A stretch of DNA of 64,000 nucleotides from Adhaeribacter radiodurans. Its GTDB lineage: Bacteria > Bacteroidota > Bacteroidia > Cytophagales > Hymenobacteraceae. A program made the translations under genes and the position numbers. Location of the stretch: assembly GCF_014075995.1 (NCBI RefSeq), contig NZ_CP055153.1:3472001-3536000 (forward strand), read 5' to 3'. The notes beneath the pieces are model-generated. The model was not told the origin of the DNA, did not search any database, and saw only the letters and a list, made by a program, of their open reading frames with translations. Shown here one piece after another: positions 1-9,445 of the stretch (position 1 is its first letter; each line of letters begins with the position of its first letter).

Positions 1-852
1 TATCTGCAAAAGATTAATTTTCTCGGCCGCAAATAAACCGCCTAGTAATACGGCCACTACCGGGTTAATGTACGTGTGGGTACTCACCAGAGCTGGTGGC
101 CGCACCGAAATAAGCCAGATAAAAGATAAATAGGCCACTAAGGAACCCATAACAATTAAAAAAAGTAAACCACCCCAGGCTCTTAAAGATACTTCGGCAA
201 AGGAAAACCCGGGCCATTCCTGGGTAAGCAAACTAATGAGTAAACTTACCACCCCAGCGGCCATTAACTGCTCGGCCGTGGTCATAATAGTGGAATCTTG
301 CTTAGAAGTTTTACTTTTAGAAAGTAATGACCCTACTACCCATAAAACCGAACTGCCCAACAGAACCAGGTACGCCGTTAATTGCCCCGAAGAAGTACTC
401 GCTGTATTACCAGATTGCACAAAAAACAAGATTACTCCGAGGAATCCAATTAATAAACCCGCAATTATGAGTTTGTGCGACAAGTAAGTAGACCAGCATT
501 TTTTATCCAGCAGAATAAACCAGAAAGGTTCGGTAGCAATAATAATAGCCGCACTGCCCGAACTAATAAATTGCTCGGCCCAGGTAACTAATCCGGAGCC
601 ACCTACCAGCATTAGCGTGCCACAAATAGTATTTCGGCCCAGGTTCTTCCAGGCAGGAAAAGATTCTTTTTTGAGCAAACACCAACCAAACAAAATAATA
701 CCAGCCGAAAGGAAACGTAAAAAAGATAAAATAAACGGCGGAATACCATCCAGTCCAAATACAATGGCCAGGTAAGTAGAACCCCAAACAATGTAAATAT
801 TCGCGAAGGCTACTAAAACCAGCCAACGGGGAGCAGCAGTCTTTTGACTCAT
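1..852 (-). CDS. EamA/DMT-family inner-membrane exporter (3' end cut by window edge)
   Basis: Reading the minus strand from the ATG at 852-850 gives 284 codons with no stop before the window edge, so the C-terminus is missing. The protein has no signal peptide and consists of successive hydrophobic helices. Near the start it has the 'NIYIVWGSTYLAI' segment typical of EamA (drug/metabolite transporter, YedA/RhaT-like) proteins. A second EamA repeat with 'ALVSTHTYINPVVAVLLGG' lies near the cut end. Family knowledge: about 300-residue, 10-helix permeases that export metabolites or amino-acid derivatives; the substrate cannot be read from sequence. It is divergent from a CGNR zinc-finger regulator with a 199-bp shared upstream region, which suggests that regulator controls it. 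Confidence 0.88.
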   Translation of the reverse strand, partial: MSQKTAAPRWLVLVAFANIYIVWGSTYLAIVFGLDGIPPFILSFLRFLSAGIILFGWCLLKKESFPAWKNLGRNTICGTLMLVGGSGLVTWAEQFISSGSAAIIIATEPFWFILLDKKCWSTYLSHKLIIAGLLIGFLGVILFFVQSGNTASTSSGQLTAYLVLLGSSVLWVVGSLLSKSKTSKQDSTIMTTAEQLMAAGVVSLLISLLTQEWPGFSFAEVSLRAWGGLLFLIVMGSLVAYLSFIWLISVRPPALVSTHTYINPVVAVLLGGLFAAEKINLLQI

Positions 853-1000
853 ACTAGTACCTTTATAAAATTATTCATTATCGTCCATTACCTCCCACCT
901 TAACTAAAAAATAAGGGGGTTGATTAATTAGTTATCTTATTATACTCTTTGCTTTTGTTATTAAAATTTTTACTACTAAAAAAGGTTTAGAACGTAAAAA

Positions 1001-1040
1001 TAGTTACTATTGTTACTAGTAAAAAATAGTTAACTAGTAA
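1001..1040. promoter_or_regulatory. Candidate operator repeats between exporter and CGNR regulator
   Basis: A tandem run of related sites precedes the regulator start: TAGTTACTA, then the perfect palindrome TTACTAGTAA at 1013-1022, then TTAACTAGTAA at 1030-1040. Repeated half-sites (TTAC/TAGTAA) in a divergent intergenic region fit an autoregulatory operator. No factor can be assigned with certainty; the adjacent CGNR protein is the obvious candidate. Confidence 0.35.
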
Positions 1041-1051
1041 GAACAACCTAA

Positions 1052-1675
1052 ATGGCGCATCAAAATACAATAGAAACCATTCCGTTTGATGGGGGTGTTC
1101 TTTGTTTAGATTTTATTAATACAATAAGAAATCGAAAAGTTACCTCTCTGCATAATTACTTAGCTACTTACCAGAACTTTATAATTTGGTGCAGCAGAAT
1201 TCAGCAATGGCCGGAAGAATGGTTAAATAATTTATACACGTACAGCCAGGAACAGCCAGCAAAAGCAAAAGTTGCCTTGCATAACATTCTAGCTACCCGC
1301 GAGAATATGTATGCCATTTTTTCGGCAATTGCCGCCGAAGCTATTCCCGATGCGGGCGAGATTGCTATTTTTAACCAGCATTTAACTACCGCTTTAAGTC
1401 AGGTGGCCCTTACTTTTGAGAATACCCAGTATACCGTGCTGGTAAGGATGCAAGAAAATGACTTAGAACGACCCTTAAAAACTATTCTGTATTCGGCTTA
1501 CCAAACCTTAACCCAAACTGACCGAAAAAAAATAAAAGAATGTGCGGAGTGCGGTTGGTTATTTTTAGATACCACTAAAAATGGTAAAAGGCAGTGGTGC
1601 AATCCGGGTTACTGCGGCAGCACTTCTAAAGCCCGGCGGTATTACCATCGTAAAAAAGGAAATGAACAGAAATAA
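1052..1675 (+). CDS. CGNR zinc-finger / ABATE-domain transcriptional regulator
   Basis: 207 residues. The N-terminal 130 or so residues match the ABATE domain (opening 'FDGGVLCLDFINT'). The C-terminus carries the CGNR zinc finger, with cysteines in 'CAECGWLFLD' and 'QWCNPGYCG', followed by the basic 'SKARRYYHRKK' tail. The family is made of presumed stress- or ligand-responsive DNA-binding proteins. An oddity is that the name-giving CGNR tetrad reads CGST here, although all four zinc-ligand cysteines remain. It is divergent from an EamA exporter, a common arrangement for an exporter and its regulator. The ATG at 1052 lies just after the repeated palindromes, so autoregulation is plausible. 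Confidence 0.85.
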   Translation: MAHQNTIETIPFDGGVLCLDFINTIRNRKVTSLHNYLATYQNFIIWCSRIQQWPEEWLNNLYTYSQEQPAKAKVALHNILATRENMYAIFSAIAAEAIPDAGEIAIFNQHLTTALSQVALTFENTQYTVLVRMQENDLERPLKTILYSAYQTLTQTDRKKIKECAECGWLFLDTTKNGKRQWCNPGYCGSTSKARRYYHRKKGNEQK

Positions 1676-1875
1676 CGAATCTAGTTCTAAAGCTATCCCT
1701 ATTTTCTCTTTAATCTTGATTACTTTCTTATTTAAATTGATTTGGAAGCATTGCTATTTAACAAGAACCTCTTGCTTTTAAGTAAAAATCTTAACTTTAC
1801 AAAAGCCAAAACCTTTTAACAGAATTACTTAAAAGAGTTACATCTACTACCTTGCATTTCTGTTCCTGATTAACC

Positions 1876-3222
1876 ATGAAAAGAAGACCTTTTATAAAAT
1901 TATCTTCGGCGGCAACTGCCGGCAGTGCGCTTTTACCGGTAACCAAATGGCTACCCGACGAAAAAATAAAAAACTGGGCGGGTAATATTATTTACAGCAC
2001 CAGCTCTGTTGCCTACCCCAAAACTCAGGAAGAAGTACAGGCTTTCATTAAAAATCATGCAAAGTTAAAAATACTGGGTACCCGCCATTGCTTTAACCGC
2101 ATTGCCGATAGTAAAGACTACCTGCTTTCGACTAAACAGTTAAATAAAGTAATTTCTTTGGATACCCAGGCGCATACTGTTACGGTAGAAGGCGGCATAA
2201 AATACGGCGAACTGGCTCCTTACCTCCACGAAAAAGGCTACGCACTCCCTAATTTAGCTTCTCTACCTCATATTTCGGTGGCGGGTTCTATTACAACGGC
2301 TACTCATGGTTCCGGCGTAGAGAACGGTAATTTAGCTACTCCAGTGGTAGGCTTAGAAATAGTAACCGCCGACGGCCAAGTGCATACTTTTACGAAAGAA
2401 AAAGATAGCGATACATTTAACGGTGTAGTAGTAGGTTTAGGGGCGCTGGGCCTGATTACCAAAGTAACTTTAGCTTTGCAACCCACCTTCCAGATGCGGC
2501 AATTTGTTTACGAAAGGTTGCCTATGGACCAGTTGAAAAACAATTTTGAAAAAATAGTATCGGCGGGTTACAGTGTAAGTTTATTTACGGACTGGCAAAA
2601 TAACAGCATTAACGAAGTCTGGATTAAAAGCCGCCTGGACGATGCCGCGAATTCCAACGCTAAACCAAACTTTTACGGAGCCACGGCCGCTACAAAAAAC
2701 CTGCACCCCATTGCGGAAGTATCCGCCGAAAACTGTACCGAACAAATGGGCGTTCCGGGTCCTTGGCACGAACGCTTACCGCATTTTAAAATGGGCTTTA
2801 CTCCCAGCAGCGGCGTAGAATTACAATCCGAATATTTTGTGCCACGCGAACAGGCCATGGAAGCTATACAAGCTATTGCGCGTTTAGGGAAGCAAATTAG
2901 TCCGCACTTGTTTATTTCCGAAATCCGGACCATTGCCGCGGATAATTTTTGGTTGAGCCCTTGTTACCAACGGCCAAGCGTGGCCCTGCATTTTACCTGG
3001 AAGCAAGATTGGCCGGCAGTAAGTAAATTATTACCCATAATTGAAAAAGAATTAGCCCCCTTTAATGCCCGCCCGCACTGGGGCAAGTTATTTACCGTAT
3101 CTCCGCAGGTGTTGGCTTCGCGTTACGATAAATTCGCTGATTTCAAAAAGTTAGTAGCCCAATACGACCCGAATGGTAAATTCCGTAACGAATTCCTGAA
3201 TAGTACTATTTTTAGCAGTTAG
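1876..3222 (+). CDS. FAD-linked alditol/aldonolactone oxidase (VAO family), exported
   Basis: 448 residues. It starts with a twin-arginine-like leader (KRRPFIKLSS, then a hydrophobic stretch), so export by Tat is likely. The FAD-binding PCMH domain has 'GTRHCFNRIADS', whose His aligns with the covalent flavin-attachment His of alditol oxidase AldO, and 'SVAGSITTATHGSG'. The C-terminal ALO domain ends with the characteristic 'HWGK' motif. The known reaction is oxidation of alditols or sugar lactones with O2, giving H2O2. Best match by memory is the xylitol/alditol oxidase group; a gulonolactone-type substrate cannot be excluded. It stands alone, with no tight operon partner. Confidence 0.85.
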   Translation: MKRRPFIKLSSAATAGSALLPVTKWLPDEKIKNWAGNIIYSTSSVAYPKTQEEVQAFIKNHAKLKILGTRHCFNRIADSKDYLLSTKQLNKVISLDTQAHTVTVEGGIKYGELAPYLHEKGYALPNLASLPHISVAGSITTATHGSGVENGNLATPVVGLEIVTADGQVHTFTKEKDSDTFNGVVVGLGALGLITKVTLALQPTFQMRQFVYERLPMDQLKNNFEKIVSAGYSVSLFTDWQNNSINEVWIKSRLDDAANSNAKPNFYGATAATKNLHPIAEVSAENCTEQMGVPGPWHERLPHFKMGFTPSSGVELQSEYFVPREQAMEAIQAIARLGKQISPHLFISEIRTIAADNFWLSPCYQRPSVALHFTWKQDWPAVSKLLPIIEKELAPFNARPHWGKLFTVSPQVLASRYDKFADFKKLVAQYDPNGKFRNEFLNSTIFSS

Positions 3223-3349
3223 CCAGATGCTTATTTTTCCCTGATTAAAATTAAATAAGTGGGAAACCTAATGGGCGTTATTTGAAACAAAATTGTTGCT
3301 TTCGGGTTACATTTATTTATTGAAATTGCCATAAGCGGAACTCACCGGA

Positions 3350-3778
3350 ATGATTGATTACTATTTGGAAACTCTTTACGAAAACGATTTTACCAGAATT
3401 GAATGGAGTAAAGACCACGCCTTAATCCAGTTAACCTTCCGCCAACATCCGGACGCAGAACGCTTCCAGAACAGTTACCGCTTAGCCATAGATACTGCCC
3501 TCCGGAAAGATGCTCATTATTGGTTAACGGATGCTCAGAAAATAAAATCGATGCTACCCGAAAACCAAGCTTGGTTAGTTCAGAACATGATGCCTTTACT
3601 TAAATCAAACCAAATCCGGAAATTTGCTATTGTAATGGCGCCGGAGTGTTTTGTAATGACCAGCCCAAACAAGGTTTATGAACGCCCCAACTCCAATAAC
3701 GAACCCACTTCCGCTGGAACTATAAAAGTTCATTTCGATTTAGAAGCTGCTAATAACTGGCTTTGGAGCGAGCTGTAG
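3350..3778 (+). CDS. Conserved hypothetical protein, STAS-like fold suspected
   Basis: 142 residues, soluble, no signal peptide or transmembrane segment. I do not recognise a named family. The pattern (short beta strand 'HALIQLTF', a helix with 'FQNSYRLAID', 'YWLTDAQKIKSML', then 'IRKFAIVMAPE') resembles STAS/SpoIIAA-like small proteins common in Cytophagales, a resemblance shared with the protein at 45072. The neighbours do not suggest a role. The ATG at 3350 follows an AT-rich leader without a clear ribosome-binding site, which is normal here. Confidence 0.7.
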   Translation: MIDYYLETLYENDFTRIEWSKDHALIQLTFRQHPDAERFQNSYRLAIDTALRKDAHYWLTDAQKIKSMLPENQAWLVQNMMPLLKSNQIRKFAIVMAPECFVMTSPNKVYERPNSNNEPTSAGTIKVHFDLEAANNWLWSEL

Positions 3779-4277
3779 ATTTATATAAGATTAAAAGATT
3801 GTTTTCCCAGCCAGATGCCTTCCTAATAATTAGACACTAGCGAGGACGTTCGCCCTAGGTTGGTTTTTGCTATCTACTTATATCAAATCGTATCAAAAAA
3901 CTATTTTGGATTTTGCTTGCTAGCAAGCGTTTTCTTTGGAATCTTTTTAAGCATACATTTACTGGTGCTATCGTGTTGGGTTTCAATCCATACATTCTTG
4001 ATAATGAATCCAAATTCCCCATCTTAAATCAAATTTACTAATATTAAGCTGTTTGCTGCTCCATTCCTATTCTCTTATCAGATATTACTTATTCCGGAAT
4101 TTTACTCAAAATAGTACCTAAAATGCCAGAGTAAGGCAACCTAATTTTATTCTGGAAGTAAGAAGCCAGAGTAATTTAAATTTATCTTTGCGCTGGTAAG
4201 CCGAAAATGTAATTAATCTAAATTCTACTAATAAAGTACCGGCGCTTTAGCAGCAAGAATAGTAGGGAAAGCAAAAA
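3779..4277. other. 499-bp intergenic region with a decayed repeat copy
   Basis: No open frame with recognisable protein content on either strand. The only structure seen is the partial copy of the window's dispersed repeat at about 3880-3985. The last 100 bases before the MFS gene are AT-rich and may hold its promoter, but no exact TAnnTTTG box was found. Confidence 0.6.
3880..3985 (-). repeat. Partial, degenerate copy of the dispersed structured repeat (tail only)
   Basis: The stretch containing 'GATTTTGCTTGCTAGCAAGC', 'GTTTTCTTTGGA' and 'GGTGCTATCGTGTT' aligns with the reverse complement of the tail at 29490-29560 and with the inverted copy at 28940-28985. The GC-rich variable hairpin part is absent, so this is a truncated remnant. 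The match was seen by eye over about 105 bp with scattered mismatches. Confidence 0.65.
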
Positions 4278-5486
4278 ATGGAACAAGTAGTTGAAAAGGA
4301 GCGGAAGAAAAGTATCCTGCAAGAAATAACCTCCAAGACCGACCAAATAGATCAAAAAGTTAAGTACCGCATTTTTCTCAGCGTATTTTTCTTTCTTTCA
4401 GGATTTAACTTTGCCAGTTGGGCTTCGCGTATTCCCACTATAAAAGCAGCTTTGAATTTGAATGAAGCCGAATTAGGCTCGGTTCTCCTTACCATGCCTA
4501 TTAGTTCTATGATTGGACTGCCTATTTCAGGTTGGTTGGTTTCCCGGTTTGATACGCGTATTCCGTTAACCCTGGCTTTTTTCCTGAATGCCCTTAGTCT
4601 ATCTTTAATTGGTTTGGCACAATCCACTTTAAGTCTGGTTATAGCGCTGTTTTTATTTTCTTTAAGTACCCGCATTTTTAACATTTCCATGAATACCCAG
4701 GCTATTACTTTACAAAAGCAATTCGACCGAAAAATAAACGGGAGTTTTCACGGGCTTTGGAGTACAGGTGGTATTGTAGGAGTGGCGGTTACTACTTTAA
4801 TTATATCCCAGGGAATTTCTATTGTGCCGCATTTAGTAACTGTATCGGTGGTTACGATTGTAATTACGTTGCTTTCGTACCAGCAATTATTACGCAACGA
4901 CCGCTCCACCGGAAAAGATAAAAAATCCATGGCTAAGCCGGATGCCTATATTTTATACTTAGGCTTATTAGTATTTTTTGCGGCTATTTGCGAAGGCGGC
5001 ATGTTTGACTGGAGCGGCATTTATTTTCAGAAAGTAGTAAAAGAAGAGGTTTTTACCATTGGCTATTTAATTTTCATGACATTCATGGCCTTTTCCCGGT
5101 TTGTGTCGGATCGTATTATTGATAAAATAGGGATGGCTCCTACGTACATTATGAGTGCCATGTGCATTTTTACCGGTATAAATTTAGCAATTTTCTTCCC
5201 GACCTTCTGGCCGGCTTTAATTGGCTTTTCATTTGTGGGGTTTGGCACGGCGGCCGTTATTCCCATGACCTACACGTTGGCCGGAGGCTCGGAGAAATAT
5301 TCGGCGGGAGTAGCTATTTCTTTAGTGGCTTCATTCGGGATTGTGGGTATGCTACTGGGTCCGCCTTTAATTGGTTACCTTGCCCACGCTTTTAATCTAA
5401 AAATGTCCTTTATCACTTTTGCTTTTTCCGGCCTGATGCTTATTCCTATATCGCGGTTATTTTTCAGATTAACTAAACAAAATTAA
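4278..5486 (+). CDS. MFS transporter, YbjJ-like
   Basis: 402 residues with about 12 hydrophobic helices in two halves separated by a hydrophilic loop around residues 205-220 ('DRSTGKDKKSMAKPD'). The first helix region 'GFNFASWASRIPTIKAALNL' and 'FHGLWSTGGIVG' are typical of the YbjJ/FucP-like MFS branch, in which some members carry sugars and others are presumed exporters. A charged 35-residue N-terminal extension precedes helix 1; an internal start near residue 30 is possible but no Met is well placed. It lies 121 bp upstream of the Ada-type gene on the same strand. The substrate is unknown. Confidence 0.85.
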   Translation: MEQVVEKERKKSILQEITSKTDQIDQKVKYRIFLSVFFFLSGFNFASWASRIPTIKAALNLNEAELGSVLLTMPISSMIGLPISGWLVSRFDTRIPLTLAFFLNALSLSLIGLAQSTLSLVIALFLFSLSTRIFNISMNTQAITLQKQFDRKINGSFHGLWSTGGIVGVAVTTLIISQGISIVPHLVTVSVVTIVITLLSYQQLLRNDRSTGKDKKSMAKPDAYILYLGLLVFFAAICEGGMFDWSGIYFQKVVKEEVFTIGYLIFMTFMAFSRFVSDRIIDKIGMAPTYIMSAMCIFTGINLAIFFPTFWPALIGFSFVGFGTAAVIPMTYTLAGGSEKYSAGVAISLVASFGIVGMLLGPPLIGYLAHAFNLKMSFITFAFSGLMLIPISRLFFRLTKQN

Positions 5487-5607
5487 TGTCCGGTATTTCT
5501 AATGTTTAATTAAATAAAGTAAATAGCAGGAAAAACATACATCAGCAAGTTTCGGATTTTATGAAAGCAAAAACATTCGGATTTTTGAATCATAAAATTT
5601 AGAAAAA

Positions 5608-6453
5608 ATGAACATTCAGGACCAAGTTAATTATAACCGCATTGCCGAGGCAATCGCTTATATTCAAACCAACTTTAAAGACCAGCCCAATCTGGATGAT
5701 GTGGCGGAAAAAGTAAATTTAAGTCCGTTTCATTTTCAGCGAATTTTTAACGAATGGGCAGGAACCAGCCCTAAGAAATTTTTGCAGTACATTAGCGTGA
5801 ATTACGCCAAAAAGCTGCTGACCGAAAAACAGGCAACTTTGTTCGATGCTGCCTACGAAACCGGACTTTCCAGCACCAGTCGCCTGCACGATATGTTTGT
5901 GAACATTGAAGGCATGACTCCGGCGGAGTATAAAAATGGCGGTAGAAATCTGGTTATCAACTACAGCTTTGCCGAAAGCCCATTCGGAAGAATTATTATT
6001 GCATCTACGAGTAAAGGAGTTTGTTACATGGCTTTTAACGAAGACGAAACTCAGTCTTTCCTCGATTTAAAATGTAAATTTCCGAATGCTACCTTCCGTC
6101 AGAACCTGGATTTGCTGCAACAAAATGCTTTATTCATATTTCAACACGATTGGAGCAAGCTGAACCAGATTAAGCTGCATTTAAAAGGAACCTCTTTTCA
6201 ATTAAAAGTTTGGGAAGCTTTGCTGCAAATTCCCTTGGGCAGCCTTTCTACGTACGGTTCTATTGCCCGGAAAATTGAGCTCCCGAATGCGTCTCGCGCT
6301 GTAGGTACCGCTATTGGCAGCAATCCGGTTGCCTTTTTAATCCCGTGCCACCGGGTAATTCAATCTTCCGGAAGTTTTGGCGGCTACATGTGGGGGCCAA
6401 CCCGTAAAACTGCCATGATCGGCTGGGAAGCCTCACAAGTAAATCCGGAATAA
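5608..6453 (+). CDS. Ada-like protein: AraC-type HTH fused to O6-alkylguanine-DNA alkyltransferase
   Basis: 281 residues. Residues 5-110 are an AraC-type double HTH (LDDVAEKVNLSPFHFQRIF). Residues 120-275 are the methyltransferase domain with the active site 'IPCHRVI' (acceptor Cys247), preceded by 'GSLSTYGSIARKI'. The zinc-binding AdaA phosphotriester-sensing domain of E. coli Ada is missing, so activation by methyl-phosphotriester repair is not expected. It repairs O6-alkylguanine by irreversible self-alkylation and may also bind DNA. It is followed 127 bp later by an AlkB-type dioxygenase, giving a compact alkylation-repair pair. Confidence 0.92.
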   Translation: MNIQDQVNYNRIAEAIAYIQTNFKDQPNLDDVAEKVNLSPFHFQRIFNEWAGTSPKKFLQYISVNYAKKLLTEKQATLFDAAYETGLSSTSRLHDMFVNIEGMTPAEYKNGGRNLVINYSFAESPFGRIIIASTSKGVCYMAFNEDETQSFLDLKCKFPNATFRQNLDLLQQNALFIFQHDWSKLNQIKLHLKGTSFQLKVWEALLQIPLGSLSTYGSIARKIELPNASRAVGTAIGSNPVAFLIPCHRVIQSSGSFGGYMWGPTRKTAMIGWEASQVNPE

Positions 6454-6580
6454 TATTAAATCATTCACTTAAGTTATTTACTAAATCTAGTGGTTGGAAA
6501 GTATGATCGGTAACTCTCCATATATATAAACTTCGTCCCTGAAAACGTAGTATGAAATCTGCTTGCCTTAAAAAGAAAAA

Positions 6581-7189
6581 ATGAACTTGTTTGACTACCC
6601 TGCCAACCCTACCCTAAACTTATTACCTAAAGACGGAACGGTTAATTATTTCGGTAAAATTTTCTCCCCCGAAGAAGCCGATAATTATCTGAACCGACTG
6701 CTAACCAACATTGCCTGGAAAAATGACGAAGCAAACATTTTCGGTAAAACTATTATTATCAAAAGAAAAGTGGCCTGGTACGGCGATCAGGAATTTGAAT
6801 ACACCTACTCCAACATTACCAAAAAAGCCCTGCCATGGACTAAAGAATTATTAGAATTAAAAACTACAATAGAAGCCGAAACCGGCGAAACTTTTAATTC
6901 GTGCTTGCTTAACCTTTACCATACCGGCGAAGAAGGAATGGCCTGGCACAGCGATGGCGAAAAAGACTTGAAGAAAGATGGCGCGATTGGCTCATTAAGT
7001 TTTGGGGCCGAACGTAAGTTTAGTTTTAAACATAAACAAACCAAAGAAATTGTTTCAATGGTACTGGAACACGGTAGTTTACTAATAATGAAAGGTACTA
7101 CCCAAACGCATTGGCTGCACCGCTTGCCACCTACCAATGCCGCCCACCAGGCCCGGGTAAATCTAACCTTCCGGACAATTGTTTTTTAA
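6581..7189 (+). CDS. alkB: AlkB-family 2-oxoglutarate/Fe(II) DNA-repair dioxygenase
   Basis: 202 residues, close in length to the bacterial and ALKBH2/3-type proteins. The jelly-roll ligands are visible: HxD in 'MAWHSDGE' (His123, Asp125), the distal His180 in 'WLHRLP', and the 2-oxoglutarate-binding Arg192 and Arg198 in 'ARVNLTFR'. The enzyme removes N1-methyladenine and N3-methylcytosine lesions from DNA by oxidative demethylation. It sits directly after the Ada-type alkyltransferase on the same strand, so the two probably serve one response. Resemblance is stronger to the ALKBH2/3 group than to E. coli AlkB, so the symbol is by function. Confidence 0.9.
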   Translation: MNLFDYPANPTLNLLPKDGTVNYFGKIFSPEEADNYLNRLLTNIAWKNDEANIFGKTIIIKRKVAWYGDQEFEYTYSNITKKALPWTKELLELKTTIEAETGETFNSCLLNLYHTGEEGMAWHSDGEKDLKKDGAIGSLSFGAERKFSFKHKQTKEIVSMVLEHGSLLIMKGTTQTHWLHRLPPTNAAHQARVNLTFRTIVF

Positions 7190-7246
7190 TCTGCTTATAA
7201 AATTTAAAGATTAAATAGCTGCTTTTTTAATAGAGTTGCTAGAATT

Positions 7247-7909
7247 TCAAAATTTAGCTAAGGCTTTAATATCCTTTACTTCCAGGATTGGTTTTCCGTA
7301 GCCTTGCTCTACCACATTTATCATGGCCAAACCCAGTTCCTGCAAGGTGGACATGTAATTAGATAAAAAAGGACGTAATAGCGGTACCAGCCACTTAATG
7401 TAAGAATACATTTTTAAAGTATTATTTAAACCGGGAGTAGGTTGCAAAAACCCGGGCCGGAACATGTAGGCTTTTTTGAAAGGTAGTTTTAGTAAATCGT
7501 TCTCCGTTTTTCCTTTTACCCGTGCCCAATTCGAACTTCCTTTTTCGGAACTATCTGTGCCGGCCCCGGACACGTAACAAAAAATCAAATTGGGGTTTTG
7601 CGCAACCAAGGTTTTAGCTACCCCCATTGTAAGTTCGTAAGTAGCGCGGTAGTACTCTTCTTTGCTCATACCCACCGACGAAACTCCCAAACAAAAAAAG
7701 CAAGCATCGTAAGGAGTAAAATCAAACTGTATTTCCGAAAACTTTAAAAAATCAGGTTGAATTAACTCTTTTACTTTTGGGTGCGTAACTCCACTTGGCC
7801 GGCGATTTAAGAGCAATACTTCTGCTATGTCGGGGTGTTGCAGGCATTCGTGCAGTACTCCCTCTCCTACCATGCCGGTAGCGCCGGTAATTATTACTTT
7901 TTTGTTCAT
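7247..7909 (-). CDS. NAD(P)-binding Rossmann-fold protein (epimerase/dehydratase-like)
   Basis: 220 residues. It opens with a Rossmann nucleotide-binding loop 'IITGATGMVGEG' and continues with 'LLLNRRPS', the atypical short-chain dehydrogenase pattern seen in HTATIP2/YbjT-like proteins. 'FCYVSGAGTD' and 'KAYMFRPGFLQ' further support the family. The catalytic Tyr-x3-Lys of classical SDRs is not evident, so a redox-sensing or isomerase-type role is as likely as dehydrogenation. It is convergent with the AlkB gene and divergent from the aldo/keto reductase. Confidence 0.82.
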   Translation of the reverse strand: MNKKVIITGATGMVGEGVLHECLQHPDIAEVLLLNRRPSGVTHPKVKELIQPDFLKFSEIQFDFTPYDACFFCLGVSSVGMSKEEYYRATYELTMGVAKTLVAQNPNLIFCYVSGAGTDSSEKGSSNWARVKGKTENDLLKLPFKKAYMFRPGFLQPTPGLNNTLKMYSYIKWLVPLLRPFLSNYMSTLQELGLAMINVVEQGYGKPILEVKDIKALAKF

Positions 7910-8098
7910 AGTAGTCTGGAGGTTTAAAAATTTACTAAAAGATTAACTTGTCACCGGATTTTCTTTAACCAATGATTTGCTTTTTTGCGTAGGAGCAAAA
8001 GCTCAGGTGAACGCCCTTTGCAACAATCGCTCTTTATAATTGTTTACTGTAAATTTATTTTAAACAACATTTAATTTTTCGCAAATACAACAAAAATT

Positions 8099-9142
8099 AT
8101 GGAATTTAGACAGTTAGGTGGTTCGGGGTTATTTGTACCGGTTTTAAGTTTTGGTACGGCCACTTTTGGAGGCAGCGGAAATTTCTTTAAAGCCTGGGGC
8201 AGCACCCAGGTAGAAGAAGCCACGCGGCTAATTGATATCTGCATGGAAGCAGGCGTTAACTTTTTTGATACCGCCGATATTTATTCGCAAGGTTTGTCAG
8301 AAGAAATTCTGGGTAAAGCCATTGCGGGTAAACGCGACAAAATGATTATTTCTACAAAAGGTACTTTTCCGTTCGGCTCAGGACCAAATAACCAGGGGTC
8401 TTCCCGTTTTCATTTAATAAAACAAGTAGAAGGCAGCTTAAAACGGCTCGGTACTGATTATATTGATTTATACCACATGCATGGTTTCGACGGCAACACT
8501 CCCGTTGAAGAAACCTTACACACCTTGAATACATTGGTGCAAGCAGGTAAAATCCGGTACATTGCCGCTTCTAATTTCTCGGGCTGGCATTTAATGAAAT
8601 CTTTAGCTGTGTCGGAGAAATACGGCTGGCCCAAGTACGTGGGGCACCAGGTATATTATTCGTTAGCTAACCGCGATTATGAATGGGAACTCATGCCGTT
8701 GGGTATCGATCAGAAAGTGGGTAGCTTAATCTGGTCGCCGCTGGCGGCGGGTCGATTAGGTGGTAAGTACCGCCGAAACCAGCCTTTGCCGCCGGATAGC
8801 CGTGTAGCACAGGGCGGTAGTCCCGTACCCGAAGCCGTAGTAAACGAAGAAGTATTTTACAATACCATTGATGCCTTAGAGGAACTAGCCGCCGAAGTAG
8901 GTAAAACCGTGGCCCAGGTAGCCCTAAATTGGTTGCTGCAACGCCCTACCGTTACCAGCATTATTATTGGTGCCCGGAACGAAGAACAATTAAGGCAAAA
9001 CCTGGATGCCGTTGGCTGGAACCTGACTGTAGAACAAGTAAAAAAACTAGACAAAGCCAGCGAAGTACCCGCTGTTTATCCTTACTGGCACCAACGGCAG
9101 AACACAAAATTAAATCCTCTACCCCAATTCTATAAAAAGTAA
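8099..9142 (+). CDS. Aldo/keto reductase
   Basis: 347 residues with an (alpha/beta)8 barrel pattern. The catalytic tetrad is visible: Asp57 and Tyr62 in 'FFDTADIYSQG', Lys87 in 'ISTKGT', His128 in 'LYHMHGFD'. The C-terminal NADPH-binding 'SIIIGARNEEQLRQNL' is also present. The family reduces aldehydes and ketones to alcohols with NADPH; this branch (YajO/Tas-like, with the insert 'GSGPNNQGSS') has no agreed substrate. A small imperfect stem follows the stop. There is no operon partner. Confidence 0.9.
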   Translation: MEFRQLGGSGLFVPVLSFGTATFGGSGNFFKAWGSTQVEEATRLIDICMEAGVNFFDTADIYSQGLSEEILGKAIAGKRDKMIISTKGTFPFGSGPNNQGSSRFHLIKQVEGSLKRLGTDYIDLYHMHGFDGNTPVEETLHTLNTLVQAGKIRYIAASNFSGWHLMKSLAVSEKYGWPKYVGHQVYYSLANRDYEWELMPLGIDQKVGSLIWSPLAAGRLGGKYRRNQPLPPDSRVAQGGSPVPEAVVNEEVFYNTIDALEELAAEVGKTVAQVALNWLLQRPTVTSIIIGARNEEQLRQNLDAVGWNLTVEQVKKLDKASEVPAVYPYWHQRQNTKLNPLPQFYKK

Positions 9143-9445
9143 TTTTTTGCCAGAAAAGCCATTTTGCCCATATTGGCGCAGGACGGCTTTCTAATATTAA
9201 CATGCGTTTGAGAATAGAAAAGAAGATCTGTAGAAAGGAGCTATTCTTTTCCAATTCGGTCCTTTTCGCGGAAACTATTTAGCTACGTAGTCAAAAAGTT
9301 TTCACCTGAAGGATCAAAATGGCTTAACTTATTTCGGTCCATTTACTTAGATACTGCGATAAGATCAACGCCATTAAAAAAAAGTAAAATTAGCTCTTGT
9401 CTACCTAGATTTTAAAGATACAGCCGTAAAACAAACACTTATTCT
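9143..9445. other. 303-bp intergenic region
   Basis: A weak stem (GAAAAGCC at 9153-9160 with GGCTTTC at 9185-9191) may end transcription of the aldo/keto reductase. Nothing else is recognisable. Confidence 0.4.
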
